Shown: piece after piece, positions 21,500 to 33,715 of the stretch
How positions within the stretch are numbered: position 1 is the stretch's first letter
Layout of the letters: every line of letters begins with the position of its first letter
Source of the DNA: Galeopsis tetrahit
Taxonomy: Eukaryota; Streptophyta; Magnoliopsida; Lamiales; Lamiaceae
Assembly (NCBI GenBank): GCA_963675135.1
Contig: OY776132.1
Location: 8,432,001 to 8,496,000 of the forward strand
Reading direction: 5' to 3'
Length of the DNA stretch: 64,000 bases
Position numbers and translations under genes: made by a program
The notes under the pieces: generated by a model
The model's input: the letters and a program-made list of their open reading frames with translations, nothing else
Told to the model about the DNA's origin: nothing
Database searches by the model: none

Positions 21500-21504
21500 C
21501 CCGC
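21432..21504 (-). tRNA. tRNA-Phe(GAA)
   Basis: The minus strand folds as a complete tRNA. Acceptor GCGGGGA pairs with TCACCGC (allowing one G-U type pair), with discriminator A at 21432. D arm is GCTC/GAGC, anticodon stem TCAGA/TCTGA with loop CTGAAGA (anticodon GAA at 21469-21471), and T arm GCGTG-TTCGATC-CACGC. There is no intron. A and B box promoters are internal. A run of five T on the minus strand (21424-21428) just downstream fits a Pol III terminator. It delivers phenylalanine in cytosolic translation. Confidence 0.97.
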
Positions 21505-21848
21505 ACTTATTTATGTGTTTATGGTCAATTATATGTATATAAGAATTAGTGTTTTTAAATGAATTTCTAAATTTTGATTAATTTTCTTCCGGACTTATGC
21601 AACGCACGACAATTTACCTTATTTTAGATCTCTTTTCTTAATTTATTTGGCGAATTTACTTTAATTTCTCAAACCAAAAGCAACTTTAAAATGATATGGT
21701 CGCATTCATTTTTTAGTCCTTTTTTTATTCACTTTAGCCAAGCACAACTGTAAAACTTAAAACGCAAATCCTTTCTGCCTATTTTTTTTAAAAAAAAATA
21801 GAACATACTCCGTATATAGAAGTATAGCAATAAATACTCGCTCCGTTT

Positions 21849-21971
21849 TTTTTTTTGTTTTTTTATGGAAGTTAAATACTCATCCCTTTTTCCCCTCCCC
21901 ATGACTCGAACCCAGGACCTGGGGCCTAGGTAGTGGTGCTCTAACCACTTGAGTTATCCCACTTTGTCACA
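21849..21971 (-). mobile_element. tRNA-derived SINE inserted in a Stowaway-like end
   Basis: The minus strand starts near GGGATAACTCAAGTGGTTAG (A box like) and has GGTTCGAGTC (B box) about 45 bases on. It ends in an A-rich tail (AACAAAAAAAAAAA). The target CTCCGTTT appears on both sides (21841-21848 and about 21972-21979), consistent with a target-site duplication. It is too diverged from a real tRNA to be one. Confidence 0.75.
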
Positions 21972-21979
21972 CTCCGTTT

Positions 21980-22761
21980 ATATTATTCGTGGTTTTTTTT
22001 TATCATAAATTCTATTTTGAAAAGTTTGTCGTTTTAACTATTTTTACTAAGTGAGCATAGTCAGATAATTTTGCGTCGCCCAGCAACTAGGTCAACTAGA
22101 TGCCACCTAATTTTTTCTTTACCTTTTCCTCTTAAACTCAAGTAATAAATATGTAACTCTAGTTCAATAAAAGTAGAAAATTGCAAAGTGGTCTCTAAAG
22201 AAATAAAAAATTGCGAAAATAATGTCGAAAAATATAAAAATGCAGTTTAACCCAAATTTGATCCTAAAAGGTCACTTGTCATGGAAAAGCGATGAGTTTT
22301 GCTCGAAGCGTCGATTCCACTTGAAAAAGTGTTTTCTATCACTTAAATCGAACTTTGATGTCGAAATGTTAAAAAAATCGAGTGTCTAGTCGAAAATCAG
22401 CCCTCCTAGGCAGCGCCCAATGGGTCGGCCTATTTTTTGATCGATTTGAGTAAAATCGAGTTGGTAGACCAGTGTCTAAACATCAACTTTTGCATCAATG
22501 ATTTTTACCATGCTTCTTCTCAAACTACCCTATGTATATTTCTACAATTTCTCATTTTTAAAATATATTTTATACATTTTCTCACTTTATTTCAAGATTA
22601 TAGAGGTAAGTTGACATCCTATTTATTTACCCATTTTTTGTCTTGATATTTTAGAATGATCATGGGAGAATATTTATGATAAATGTGCAAAAAAATATGT
22701 CTGTTAATTTTATACAAAACAACAAAATTGACAAATATTGTGAAATAAATAGAGTATTTAG
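21980..22761. other. AT-rich intergenic region
   Basis: No gene seen. The open frame at 22437-22646 lacks recognisable domains. Confidence 0.45.
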
Positions 22762-22764
22762 TTA

Positions 22765-22961
22765 GAACTTGTTTGCTTAATGGGTTGAGGGTTGACCTTG
22801 TTTGGTGTGTAAACACACCTTCTCCTATGTTTGGTAGTAGCATTTAATTTTTATATTCATGTTTGAAAAAATGAACAAATATGAGATAATCAGTTCATAA
22901 ATTGATCTAAGGTTTACACATCTCAACTCACCTTAATCCAACCCACCAAGCAAACAAGGTC
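22765..22961. mobile_element. Tourist-like MITE
   Basis: Left GAACTTGTTTGCTT and right AAGCAAACAAGGTC are inverted, flanked by TTA on both sides (22762-22764 and 22962-22964), as in PIF/Harbinger MITEs. 197 bp. Confidence 0.75.
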
Positions 22962-22984
22962 TTATATATAAGTTATGTCCATAC

Positions 22985-23088
22985 AGAAGCACAATGTTCT
23001 GGCTTTAAACGAGACCCCCGCAAGTGGGAGGTGAGATTGATCCCCCGAGATTAGTCGTTCCTTGAACCGGATACCCGGGACTTCAAAA
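22985..23088. repeat. dispersed repeat, copy 1 (CTTTAAACGAGACCCCCGC)
   Basis: Shares CTTTAAACG, GCAAGTG, GGTGAGATTGA and ATTAGTCG with 41264-41366. Probably a remnant of one retroelement family. The type cannot be told from these two copies. Confidence 0.5.
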
Positions 23089-26000
23089 AATTATATTACA
23101 GTATAAGTTATGTCCATGCAAAACGTGAAGAGATTCATTGAACTAGAAGATTATAAATGTTAGTTTAATTTGTTAATAATTTTGACGAAAGAACACTACA
23201 ACGTTAAACTTGATGAATTATTACTACTTTAGAAAGAAGTAGTCCGTTATATAAGGATGAGAATATGGAATATAGGAGACATAAATATGAACAAAGGGAC
23301 AAATGCTTCTTTGATGTCGAGTGGTTTAATTTGTTTCCTACTTATATTAATTATTTTGTCCCAATACATGGTATCTCCCTCTCTATCTTACTTCTAATTA
23401 TTATTTATATCATCTTTAATTATGAGGATTTATTATCCTAATTTGAAATTTAGAAATATATATTAATCTGAACCGACACAAATTCTATTGTACGTAATTA
23501 ATTCATCAATTCATATGATGGGAGTTTGCGGCATAACATGTGATGTTCCCATAAATGAGGAGAGTATTCTTTCATGTTTAATTAATTTTGTTGCTTAAAT
23601 TACACTATTTATTAATTAAAACAAAATTTATGTCTTGATATCCGATCCAAAAATCGACTAATTCAGAGAACCAATTTCACAGTTCACTTGTTAATGTGGA
23701 GGTCCGTTTAAAGTTAGAGCAAATCTCAGTATAAACTGATTTCTTAGAAATTGTTTAGTTATGTATAAAAGGAGAATGAAAATGATTATAACATATAGAT
23801 AGTGACACTCTTATATATGCTCTTCCAACACATTATTTTTACTTTGGACATGTATCAATTTGAGGACCTCTAGGGTACTTGACCTGGAACTTAAAAGTAT
23901 GCTCATTTGAGGTTTCAAGTTTAAATTTTTTTAAATGTAAACAATTTTTTAGTGTATGTCCATACATAATTTTGCTCTAAATTAACTTTTGGAACTGGTG
24001 CCCCAAATTAATGGATCGGATATCGATACTTCAAACTGTCAATTTGAAGTCCGCCATGTGTTGCCCTCAACAATGTGAGCAATCTCTTTCTCTCCTAAGC
24101 TTCGTGAAGGCCGAAAACCTTACTAGTCAATCCCAATTCTTCCACCTCCAAACAAAAAAACTTATGTGTCGTTAACGTCTAATGCATGATGTTACCGCAC
24201 CACATAAAATTAGAAAGCCTCTAGAGTATCCCGAGATCCAATATTGACAATACCACATTGTTTGATAGTATGTCAAATCTATATATTTTTTTAATTATCA
24301 ACACTTCATTGTTAGAGACTACTAAAAAGCAAGATTGATTTTTAAGGGAAGGTTAGGAGGGTCGTCAGTGCCTTTGCTGGTTATTGTGGTGAAGAATTTT
24401 GGCAAGGAAAGCACAAGTCTCCACATTGTTTATGAGTACTCAATTAATTATGGTTCAATTCAATTTAAAATTGAACAATTTAATATTTATGCATTTCATA
24501 TCTGACCTTCGACATCAGACTTCAATTTTAGAATAAATTTAAATCTAAATAATATGTAGCAATACTCACATATTTATATTATTATATTCATATATATATA
24601 TAATGGGGAGGGGGCAGCCCCACTAGCTAGTCGTCCCTGGACCAATATTTATTTTTATCGTGTCAATACGAAAATACGAATTATTAGTACCCTGATGGGT
24701 GGCGACTTAGTCAACGAAGGCCGCAATGCAAATAAGTAACAAGTGTGTATATGACCACACATCGTGATTGGAAAATATCCAAGAAGTCTTTCTCTTGGAA
24801 TCATGAGTATAATAGATTAACAGTGACTAAATTTGAGGTTGTAATTAGTTATGAAGAATATCAACAATGGTAGCAGTGAGTATCTATGAATCTTGGATAA
24901 AGATATAATGTCCTGCCATGCATTTCAATTTTCATTACCATAAAATTTGGTACAATGAATTATCTCAAAAGGTTAATTAATTAATTTGGTACACTGAATC
25001 ACCAAATTTGCCTTTTCTAGACACAAACTTTTGGATGTAAATGGGTAAAATTCCTCCCATGCACGTTGATGTAGGATTAAAATTTGCATAATATATATCT
25101 ATATTTATATGTAAAGTACAATAAAAAAAATGTTATGCAAATGGGTGCTTTTGTTGAAGAGACAAAGATAAATGTGAAGGCCCCAACACACAACTTTAAC
25201 AATTTGTTAAAAGTACAAATCCTAGGAGCCTTTCTAGGGAAAAGGAAAACACATATGGGACAACTTAATTACATTCAAAAGAGCCAAGAATAATATTTGG
25301 TTTCTTACCATTAACTTCAATTCTATATTATATGGAGTATAATACATTTCATTTTTATATTATTTTAATGTGCCTATTGTCTAAATAAACTCTCTTCTTA
25401 TGTATCTAGACTTCTTCAACTTCCTCATTTTAGTAACTCGTGTTAAGCTAATTTAATAAATACAAAATATATAGTACAAAATATTTTATAAATGAAATAT
25501 AACTGATTAAAATAAATTGGAGCAAAAATGTACGGATCAAACTCAAGTCAACACATGTCAGAGTTAATTAAATTTGATTTCTTCACTTCTAAATATTGTC
25601 TTATTACAAGGCCAAAATATATTTCTTATAAGGTCAAAATATTGCTACTATAAGACCGGAATATATATGCTACTACAATGTCAAAATATATTGCAAGCTA
25701 TAATAACAAAAACTTAGTTTTGTGGGCGAATTCGCGGAGTCAAAAACTTACAGTAACACAAGTTATTCTTGTAATAACATATTTGTTGTCTTGTAATTAC
25801 ATATTTTGCCTTTATAATACCATATTTTTCGGTTTTGTAGTAACATATTTTTTACCTTATTATTGTAGCAGAATAATTGCATTCTTGTAGAAACATATGT
25901 TGGCCTCTTAACTAGTAGCATATTTTTTTGCATTATAGCAGAATAATTTCGGCCTTACGACTACAGAATTTGCTAAAAAAAGTGTCATTGCAATATATTT

Positions 26001-27163
26001 TTGGAATTGTAGTATTATATTTTAACCTTGTAGTAAAATATATTTTGGTGTTATAGTCTCATATTTTAGTTATATAGTAAATCATTTGTTTACCATTCAC
26101 GAATTTTTTGAACGACCCGAATCTAAGCTTATAAATCTATATTTCAATGAGTGTTATTCTTTAATAAATCGGATTAAGTTCCTTTTAAGTTTAAAAATAT
26201 AAGTAATCGATCTAAAAAAATTACTAATTAAAAAGTGAATCGAACACAATATATCTCAAGTTGAGATATAGGAAAAGGCTGCAGGTTAGGGTGCAATATT
26301 ATAGTGTATAAAAATAACGATTTTGCTCCAAAAAAATTAAATTAATTAATATTAGTGAATTAATGCCACCGATATAGCAATAATACTAGTATACCTATGA
26401 CCTTACATATGATAAAATTAGGACTTAATTCAATATAATTACACTAGAAAAGATGCAAATAGGTACACACGTGTAGGACAAGAAATTTCATTGTGTTTCC
26501 TATTTTCCATTTCTAAGTTGACAATATGATAACGTAGTACCCAAATGAGACTACAACGTTGTCGTCTATGGAGAAAATTAATTAAATTAAGGGGCCCTTT
26601 AAGCCAGAAGTTTGAGCCATAATTTAATTTATTTTTTTGTATTTCCCTATATATTACGATTTCGTTAATTTAAATTATAAAAATCGAATTTAGTTAAACT
26701 CGCATCATTGATTAATTAATTATTACGCCGTTGAAAAAGAGAAGGTGCATGCATGCCCCTGATTTCGAATTTCAACACTCACTAAACTAATTTCAGAATT
26801 TGAAAGTGACCGGATTACATTTTCATACATAAAAGTAATATTTTTTATATATATAATTTGCTAAAAAAGAAAAAACAGAGAGTAAGTTCCAAAATTGACT
26901 AAAATAGTTTTGAAACGGATGGAGGGAAAAAATAATCTGCTCATAGAATTTCGTCTTCTCTTGATCCCACCCGAACTCATTTTATTGGACCTGTAAAATC
27001 ACAATACCGGGAGAGAACTCTGATGCAAAGAATCCAACACTCAAAGTTAGAGAAAGTTCATACATGTCGTATAATATGGACATATTTGATAATAAAAAAC
27101 TGATTATTTAAGATTAGGATGATAACAAAAATCTACCTTTAATCTAAGTTATCAAACAACCAA
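23089..27163. other. long AT-rich intergenic region
   Basis: No gene or RNA could be supported in about 4 kb. It holds a degenerate short-period repeat at 25590-26090. Open frames here (25084-25293, 25678-25890) are AT-driven with no domain. Confidence 0.5.
25590..26090. repeat. degenerate minisatellite, ATATTTT / TAGTAACATATTTT type
   Basis: A run of imperfect units of about 25-35 bases carrying variants of AAAATATATTGCTACTATAA and CCTTGTAGTAACATATTTT. The strand sense of the unit seems to flip near 25740. Old and diverged. Confidence 0.55.
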
Positions 27164-27181
27164 TAAAAATGATATATAGTT

Positions 27182-28112
27182 TTTTTTTTTTAGGGTAGAA
27201 TTAATATTGAAATTACATCGCTCACCTATCTATTACATAGAAACTCTACCAAAGACTCATATTCCAAACTCAATCTTGAGAGAGTGGAGAGTCACACAAG
27301 CAATACATCAGGCTCCTCGATAAAGAAAGATAGCAAATCTGCTTCAAAAAGAAAACAAATTGTCGCCCACTACGACTCGCGCTATAAACTTCCAAAATCA
27401 TAGAAGACGACCCAAGGACAGCCAGTGTCAACCAAACACAACATCAGCGCAACAATAGACCCACAAAGGGGTAGGAAATCCACAACAGGGGAAAATGAGC
27501 CATAAAGGGCAGGATACCCACAACAGGGGAAAATAACAACAGTAAAAAAAAACAGGAAATAAAGCAGGGAAAAAACAAACTAAAGTAAACAACAAAAGTA
27601 AAAACGAGAATCTAAAACAGGATAAACGGAAGAAACTCAACCATACGGTCATCGTGGCTCCGTCGAAGAGGATCTACACATTGATCCCAACTGAAGTTTG
27701 AAGAAAAACCCCTAAACCCACTGAAGCGGTTCTTCTGCGGTCCGGCGGTGGTCCGGCGTTGGTGAGCGGCGGTCTGGCGACGGATCTACTTGGTATTAAA
27801 ACCTTTACCAAAGCTATCTACTTTACTAGCCATTTTGTAGATCTAAAACTACTTCATTAAAAATCTGGAAGAACAAAAAGATGAAGGAAGAAGAGAGAAG
27901 TTGGGCGGTGCCGGAGGGCTTCGGCGGCAGTGGGCGCCCCCACAACGGAGGCTTGTGCCAGATCTATATTACAGGGTGGAGTGGAGTGGCCGTTTGTGGT
28001 GGGGGTTGTTGCCGTGAAAGGGGAAGGGTGAAGGGTAAAAGCGGCGCCTTGTAAACCCTACACGGAGAGTTTTAGAGAGATAATATTTTAACATTTTAGA
28101 GAGAGGAGTATA
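27182..28112 (-). mobile_element. LINE-type retroelement, 5' and 3' parts joined
   Basis: A poly(T) at 27182-27191 is the poly(A) tail on the minus strand. The 5' side (near 28080) is GC-rich with leader-like sequence. Flanks are an 18-bp direct repeat TAAAAATGAYATATAGTT (27164-27181 and 28113-28130, one mismatch), the kind of long duplication made by LINE/SINE retrotransposition. A short frame from about 27835 (MASKVDSFGKGFNTK) soon stops. No reverse transcriptase is present, so it is internally deleted or a non-autonomous relative. The orientation fits the tail. Confidence 0.8.
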
Positions 28113-28130
28113 TAAAAATGACATATAGTT

Positions 28131-29578
28131 AATCTAAGTTTAATTTAAACTATCAAACATGGTCTATGTGTGGAGAAAAAGTAAAGAATAAATGTGTTAA
28201 AGGTTAGAAAAGGTTTGTTATTTATCTTTGCAGAATAATGAATTTATAGATTTTTCATACTTTGAGGCATTTTGGTAACTTTGGGTAATTAGGAGTCACT
28301 TGAATAGGGTCAATAATGAGTCATTATTTTGGGTATGCGGTACTTAATTATATTTGTTTATTTAATTTTCAAATTAGACTTGTTTAGATGAATTTTGCCT
28401 AACATTTAATTGCTACTAGTAATTAGCTAGCTAGTACTCCTAGGGAGTATTTTAGATTCTCTATTTATTTTATTGTACCAATCGACAACAATATACTCCT
28501 ACATGATAATGTCATTTATATATGTGTATGTAAGATTAATGTTGATGCAACGTTTTTTTTTTTTTTTTTTATGATTTATTGCAAAATGAGATTGGGTATG
28601 GTGGTGTACAATGATGAGGGTTATTTTATAAGTTGTCTTTTGGATCGGAATTTCTATTAGTGTGGATGACTTTTCTAATGTTTGCTGTTATCAATAAATG
28701 AAATGTTATGACTTTGTAATAATAGTATAAAAGAAATTACATATTTATATATATGACTTTGTAATATGAGATAACCAAGTTGAAGTTTTTCCCACCACCA
28801 AACTAAATGCTTCACAGCTTTTTAAAAAAAATTAGTATAAAATTATATGTAGTTCTATTATTTTAAAATTGAAATATGTGATTTCATAGATTGAGAGCTA
28901 GAAATATAATTTTATTTCTTCTTCAAAATTTATAACTTCTACTTTTTTTTTCCTGGACCTTTGTATTAATTTTGTCTGATTAATACTACAAAAAGTATTT
29001 CAAGTATAAAATGTATAGATTAAATATGCGTTTTCATCTAATTAAATATTGTAATCCTCTAACAAATCCCAGCTGTGAATTTTCTAATGCAAAAGAGCAA
29101 ATATCTATTTTATTATTTAATCTTAATCAGAAAGAAAAAGAGAAAAAACTCCCACTTAAGCATCTAATAATATGGATAAGAGAAAACTAAAAGCACCAAA
29201 TTTGCAAATATATTTTTACCTCCTTTACAGTCTTTTGAATTTGACTTTATTTCTTTTCTTTTTCCCTTTTGTTCCACGTTGTTCACAACTTTAATTTTGG
29301 TAAAGCACTTTTTTAATCTTTAATAAAAAAAATTACACTTTGTCGTAGGATTTTAAAGACTAAGCAATCAGGGTCAAACGAGTCGGATCCTAGTTTGACC
29401 CGCCCGCTCAAATAAAGGCGTGCCACATCTGCAACCCGGGCCCCGATGTCTGACCCGTCAGATTTTTCTATTTACCCCCAAAAGCAAACCCTGAAACCTC
29501 ACCTCACCCTCACATAACAAAGACATTACAAAATCTACTTTTTTTTACATATTTTTTATTGGAGTCAAAAAATATACT
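28131..29578. other. AT-rich intergenic region
   Basis: No gene seen. A T run lies at 28551-28570. Nothing else is supported. Confidence 0.45.
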
Positions 29579-29905
29579 ACTCCCTCCGTCAGGAAAGCTA
29601 CGAAAGAATTTTGGACATGGATGTTAAGAAAAATATAATAGATTAAGTAGGTGTATAGAGGTGATGTAATTGAGAAAAAAATGTAATGAAATATGAAGAG
29701 AAGTAGTTTCCAAAAAAAAAGATGAGTTAGGGCATGTTTTCAAACTCTACAAACTGATTCTATAATCACTTTTTTTAAAGTTGTCCTCTCACAGCTTTAC
29801 TTTTAAGAAGTGCTTTTAAGTTGTTTATAGAGTTTGCAAACACCCCCTTACTTTCATTGAAACAGACGAAAATGGAAAGTTAGGTAACTTTCACTAGAAT
29901 TGAGG
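29579..29905. mobile_element. Stowaway-like MITE interrupted by a Tourist-like MITE
   Basis: Left end CTCCCTCCGTCAGGAAAGCT. The right side (AACTTTCACTAGAATTGAGG) is decayed. The internal stretch is broken at 29729 by the 118-bp element at 29730-29847. Confidence 0.6.
29730..29847. mobile_element. Tourist-like MITE nested in a Stowaway
   Basis: GGGCATGTTTTCAAACTCT (left) and AGAGTTTGCAAACACCCCC (right) are inverted, with TTA on both sides (27 to 29 and 48 to 50 of 29.7-29.85 kb). Related ends occur at 38954-39378. Confidence 0.8.
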
Positions 29906-30353
29906 AAGTGCATCTCAATTGTGTAAAAAAAAAATTGTAATTGGCATACATATGAAGAGTTACTATTTATAAATTAAATATCTTTTTAAAATTGTAACAC
30001 TTCAAATGTACAACAATGACACTTAAAAAAAAATTACTCCCTCATTGTTCAATTTTATAATTCTCATTTTTTTTTAATCAATTTTATAATTTCAATTTTT
30101 TAAAAAGTACTCCAAATATTACTCTTCATTTTTGTTTTGGCTTTAATGTTGTTTTCACGTTCTTTGGTGTTTGGAAGTTAGTCGTCACCATCGTAGTGTG
30201 TTCTTTTGGCAGATTTATTCCTTTTTGTCATCCTCATTTCACTTCTCTTCATCCATCATTTTCATAAATATGAGTACTAGTAATGTAATTGGCGTTTTCC
30301 CCGTGTTATAAATATTTACTCATGTGAGCTACGCACACAGAGGTTAAGAAATA

Positions 30354-30626
30354 CTCTCTCCGTCCCTAAATAAGTTTCCCACTTATTTTTATTGTTTTGA
30401 TTAAGGAATATTATAAAATAATAGATAAAGTGCAAATGATGTGATGGTGAGAGAGAAAATAATAAATGAGTATGAGATGAAGTAAAATAAAATAATAGAT
30501 AAAGTATAAGTGATGTGATTGAGAGAGAGAAAATCATATGCCAAAAATGGAAAAAAATGAAATGAGAAACTTATTGTGGGACATCCATAAAAGGAAAGTG
30601 GGAAACTTATAGTGGGATGGAGGGAG
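30354..30626. mobile_element. Stowaway MITE (AAGTTTCCCACTT subfamily)
   Basis: Left CTCTCTCCGTCCCTAAATAA, right AGTGGGATGGAGGGAG, TA on both sides. Same subfamily as 51441-51715, which lies in the other orientation. The open frames through it are AT-rich and not genes. Confidence 0.88.
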
Positions 30627-31376
30627 TACTAATATAATAAGTAGATGTGATGTGATTGAGAGAGAGAAAAATATAATGAAATGTGAGAGAGAATAGTTAC
30701 CAAAAAAAAAAGAATTGATAGCTTTCACTGTAACAGACGAAAAAAAAAAAGTTGTGTAGTTTTCACTAGAACGATGAGAGTACTTTATACAACTATATTT
30801 GCTCTCACTTTTGAGAAAACTGAACTGAGCATCCGGCCAAAAATTCATTTGCACAAAATTATGCATAGTTAGAAATTACAATATCATATTAATAGTTAGC
30901 AGTTAATGTATATATACGATCCTTATAACTATTATTCGAGTTAAGTACTTAAAGTTCGAGTTCAACTTGATTACATTGAAAAGTGAAAAAATGAGTTCGA
31001 CTCGACTAAAAAACAAGTCTATCAAGTTAAGTCGAGCCTAACAAAATTAAAAGAAAAATCTTACATATTGAGCTTATCGAGTTGAGCTCAAATCGACTTG
31101 TTAGAAAATTAAGTATTCAACGAACTCGAGCTTGACTCGTTTATCAATACGAACAAGCCGAGTTCGAACCTTAACGCACTTACTATGTCATTTCCTGAAT
31201 TTTGTCTTCATGTATCCAAGGAATGAGTATGAGCAACTATACATCTAATCGATGATAAGTGTTTAATTAAAATGTAATTTCTCCAGGTAAAAATCATTTA
31301 ACCATAGGGATGTAGTTCCTCTAATTACACAATAGTCGTGGCAACAAGCATATCTATTTATATATACTCCCTCTAT
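30627..31376. other. intergenic, remnants of MITEs
   Basis: About 30630-30785 continues with Stowaway-like sequence (AACGATGAGAGTACT). About 30945-31165 has repeated TCGAGTT/AACTCGAG words like those of the element at 51243-52243, so a decayed relative is likely. No gene. Confidence 0.5.
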
Positions 31377-31600
31377 CCATCAAAAGTGTGCTCACTTTTT
31401 TTTATATATGTTTTTAAAAAAATCATATTTTAATTATAAAGAATATATTTAATATAATGAGTAAAAAATATATTTGGTAGATATTCAATCTTGTTAGTAA
31501 AGTAGAAAAAATATTCAAAAGTTAACTATTTAAATAGAATAAGCACGTTTTTTGTGGACCCAAAAAATGAAATGAGCACACTTTTGGTGGACGGAGGGAG
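31377..31600. mobile_element. Stowaway MITE (AAAAGTGTGCTCACTTT subfamily)
   Basis: Left CTCCCTCTATCCATCAAAAG, right CACTTTTGGTGGACGGAGGG ending in AG, TA on both sides. Related to 57950-58116. Confidence 0.88.
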
Positions 31601-33451
31601 TATATATTTACATTAGCCAATATAAAATATTTAAAACAATTCAACCACAATAAATCCTATATCTCCTTGAAAAATAGAACATAAATAAATCTTCTTCTTT
31701 TTTTCGAACCAAACAACATAAAATACTCCGTAAATCTTAAAATTACAATATTAATATAGTTGTTTTTAATTTGAGAATTAAGATGAAATGGCTTTAAAGA
31801 CTTTAAACGGACTTTCAGGTATGATTCATTTATTAAAAATTGTCTTGACCATACTAAAAAACATATCACATGTAACATGTTTTTTTTAAACAGAATTCTT
31901 TGCAATATGTGTGATTGTATCTTCGGGTCTCTGAGACTATATACATTATACAGGGCTTAGAGAAAGATAATTAAATCGGGTAGGTTTGGGTAAGGAACTA
32001 AGGATGGACATTTGGTTGGTTTGAGATCGTATTTACAACTAATTGAAATAAAGACTCTATTTGAACGTAGGGATTTGATTTATAGATTTTAAATTCATCA
32101 TTCAAATCCCTTTATCCAAACACAACCTAAGTATTTGAAATTCATTCATAATCCAAACAAGTGGAGTGGATTTGGAGGGTGGATTTCAAAGGATTAATAT
32201 CTCATAGAGTCATTTCATAAGACCAAAAAACATAGAAATACAAGAAATTAAATAATAACAAATAAGGTCCAAAACCAACATACATTCCCACTTATACCCT
32301 TTAGTTTGACCACTAATTGATATTTCAAATTTATAATGATATTATATAAATAAATGCACCTTTTATGGAATTTTCAAAACTTAATCTTCCATAATTATCG
32401 ATTCAATCAAACAAATCATTCCATATCAAAACTTCCCCCTGCATATTTCATTAATTTGAATTTTTAAAAACTCCCCGATTCATTCTGTTTATGACCTTCA
32501 AAACTATTTTCAATCATTTTGAATGCAGTAATTTCTACCGTTCGTAGAAATAGTCTGTTCGACGGATTCGACGGTTATCTAATAAATAAGCATCAATGGA
32601 TTCGGTGGTTATAATGAAAATCGAATTCGACGGCAGATGTAAGTTGATTCGTCTTAATCAATCAACCACGTTCAACGAGATCCTGAATCAGATCATGGGT
32701 ATGTCTCCTAATCTATATTCAAAAACTATCACAATGTCATATTCAGACCATTGCCATCGTCGTCGCCGTCGGAAAAGATGAACACCAAGCGCCGTTAAAT
32801 AGGAAAGTCAAGCAATCAATTTTCTTTTTTATATATAAAAAATATAATGCATTCATATTATTTTGGTTAAATTTAGTTTCAAAACTCAATTAGAATCTGT
32901 ATTTATTTAGTACGATTTTCTTTATCTTATTAATTTGTAATTCTCAATTTTCCACTCACAAAACATACATTATAAAAAAATGATATTACATGCGCCATTT
33001 ATTGTGATAATTTATTTTGTAGTGCTGCAAACCTTGTTAATTAAATGTACTTTTATTTGATGATTTAGAGTATCATCATTGTTTTTAAGTTATTTGATGT
33101 TTTTAATCATTTGGGTTTGTTCTACTTACTAAATGCACCAAGTATATTTCGTAATGCATCGATTGAGAACAATATCTTTGGAATCATTTATCCAATTATA
33201 TTTAAGTGCATGTTATGCAATTTTTTTTGTTACTTCTATGCAATTGTGTATTGTTTTATGCAATTGTGTATTGTTTTATGCAATTACAACATGCAATTTT
33301 CGTTGCATATATAAAAATAACAAATAACATAAATGCAGAAGAATACTTATGCAGCTACTATTATGTAAAGAGTAGAGATTGGTTCATATATTAAAAAATC
33401 TCATTTTACAATTTTTTCAAGAATGAATATATTCATAATATCAATTTATTG
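31601..33451. other. AT-rich intergenic region
   Basis: About 32040-32210 resembles the Tourist-like MITE at 37002-37241 (ACCTAAGTATTTGAAATTC). A 20-bp tandem repeat (GCAATTGTGTATTGTTTTAT) lies at about 33240-33285. A possible exon remnant is listed separately at 32596. Confidence 0.5.
32596..32781 (+). CDS. uncertain 61-residue ORF, possibly a transposase N-terminal remnant
   Basis: Reads MDSVVIMKIEFDGRCKLIRLN and ends in a basic run. Plant MULE transposases often open with a PB1-like domain of this general look, so a fragment is possible, but I see no further transposase. The next 500 bases are AT-rich and non-coding. It may equally be chance. Confidence 0.25.
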   Translation: MDSVVIMKIEFDGRCKLIRLNQSTTFNEILNQIMGMSPNLYSKTITMSYSDHCHRRRRRKR

Positions 33452-33453
33452 TA

Positions 33454-33715
33454 CTCCCTCCATCCATGAAAAGTAGGGAAATGGGGATGGGGCACAAGTT
33501 TTAAGAAAATGGTAGATAAAGTAGATAAAGTAAGGGTATTATAGGGTATTGTGGGGTACATTGTGAATAAAGTTATTGTTTAGGAATAAAGTTGATGGCA
33601 AATTGAGTAATTAAGTGATAGTTGAAGGGTGATAGTTTCCATAAAGTGCATGAGACTACATTTGGTGGACAAAGAATATGTGTCAAATGAGACTACTTTT
33701 CGTGGACGGAGGGAG
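33454..33715. mobile_element. Stowaway MITE (ATGAAAAGTAGGGAAA subfamily)
   Basis: Left CTCCCTCCATCCATGAAAAG, right CTTTTCGTGGACGGAGGGAG, TA on both sides. Same subfamily as 63695-63948 (shared GATAGTTTCCATAAAGTG). Confidence 0.9.

Noticed and set aside
21870..21965. A second tRNA gene on the minus strand
   Set aside because: It has A- and B-box-like words but no matching acceptor or anticodon stems, an A-rich tail and flanking duplications, so it is a SINE.
27428..27652. 74-residue hydrophobic ORF
   Set aside because: It lies in the 3' part of the LINE-type insertion, is driven by Phe/Cys/Leu codon runs, and has no match to a known small protein.
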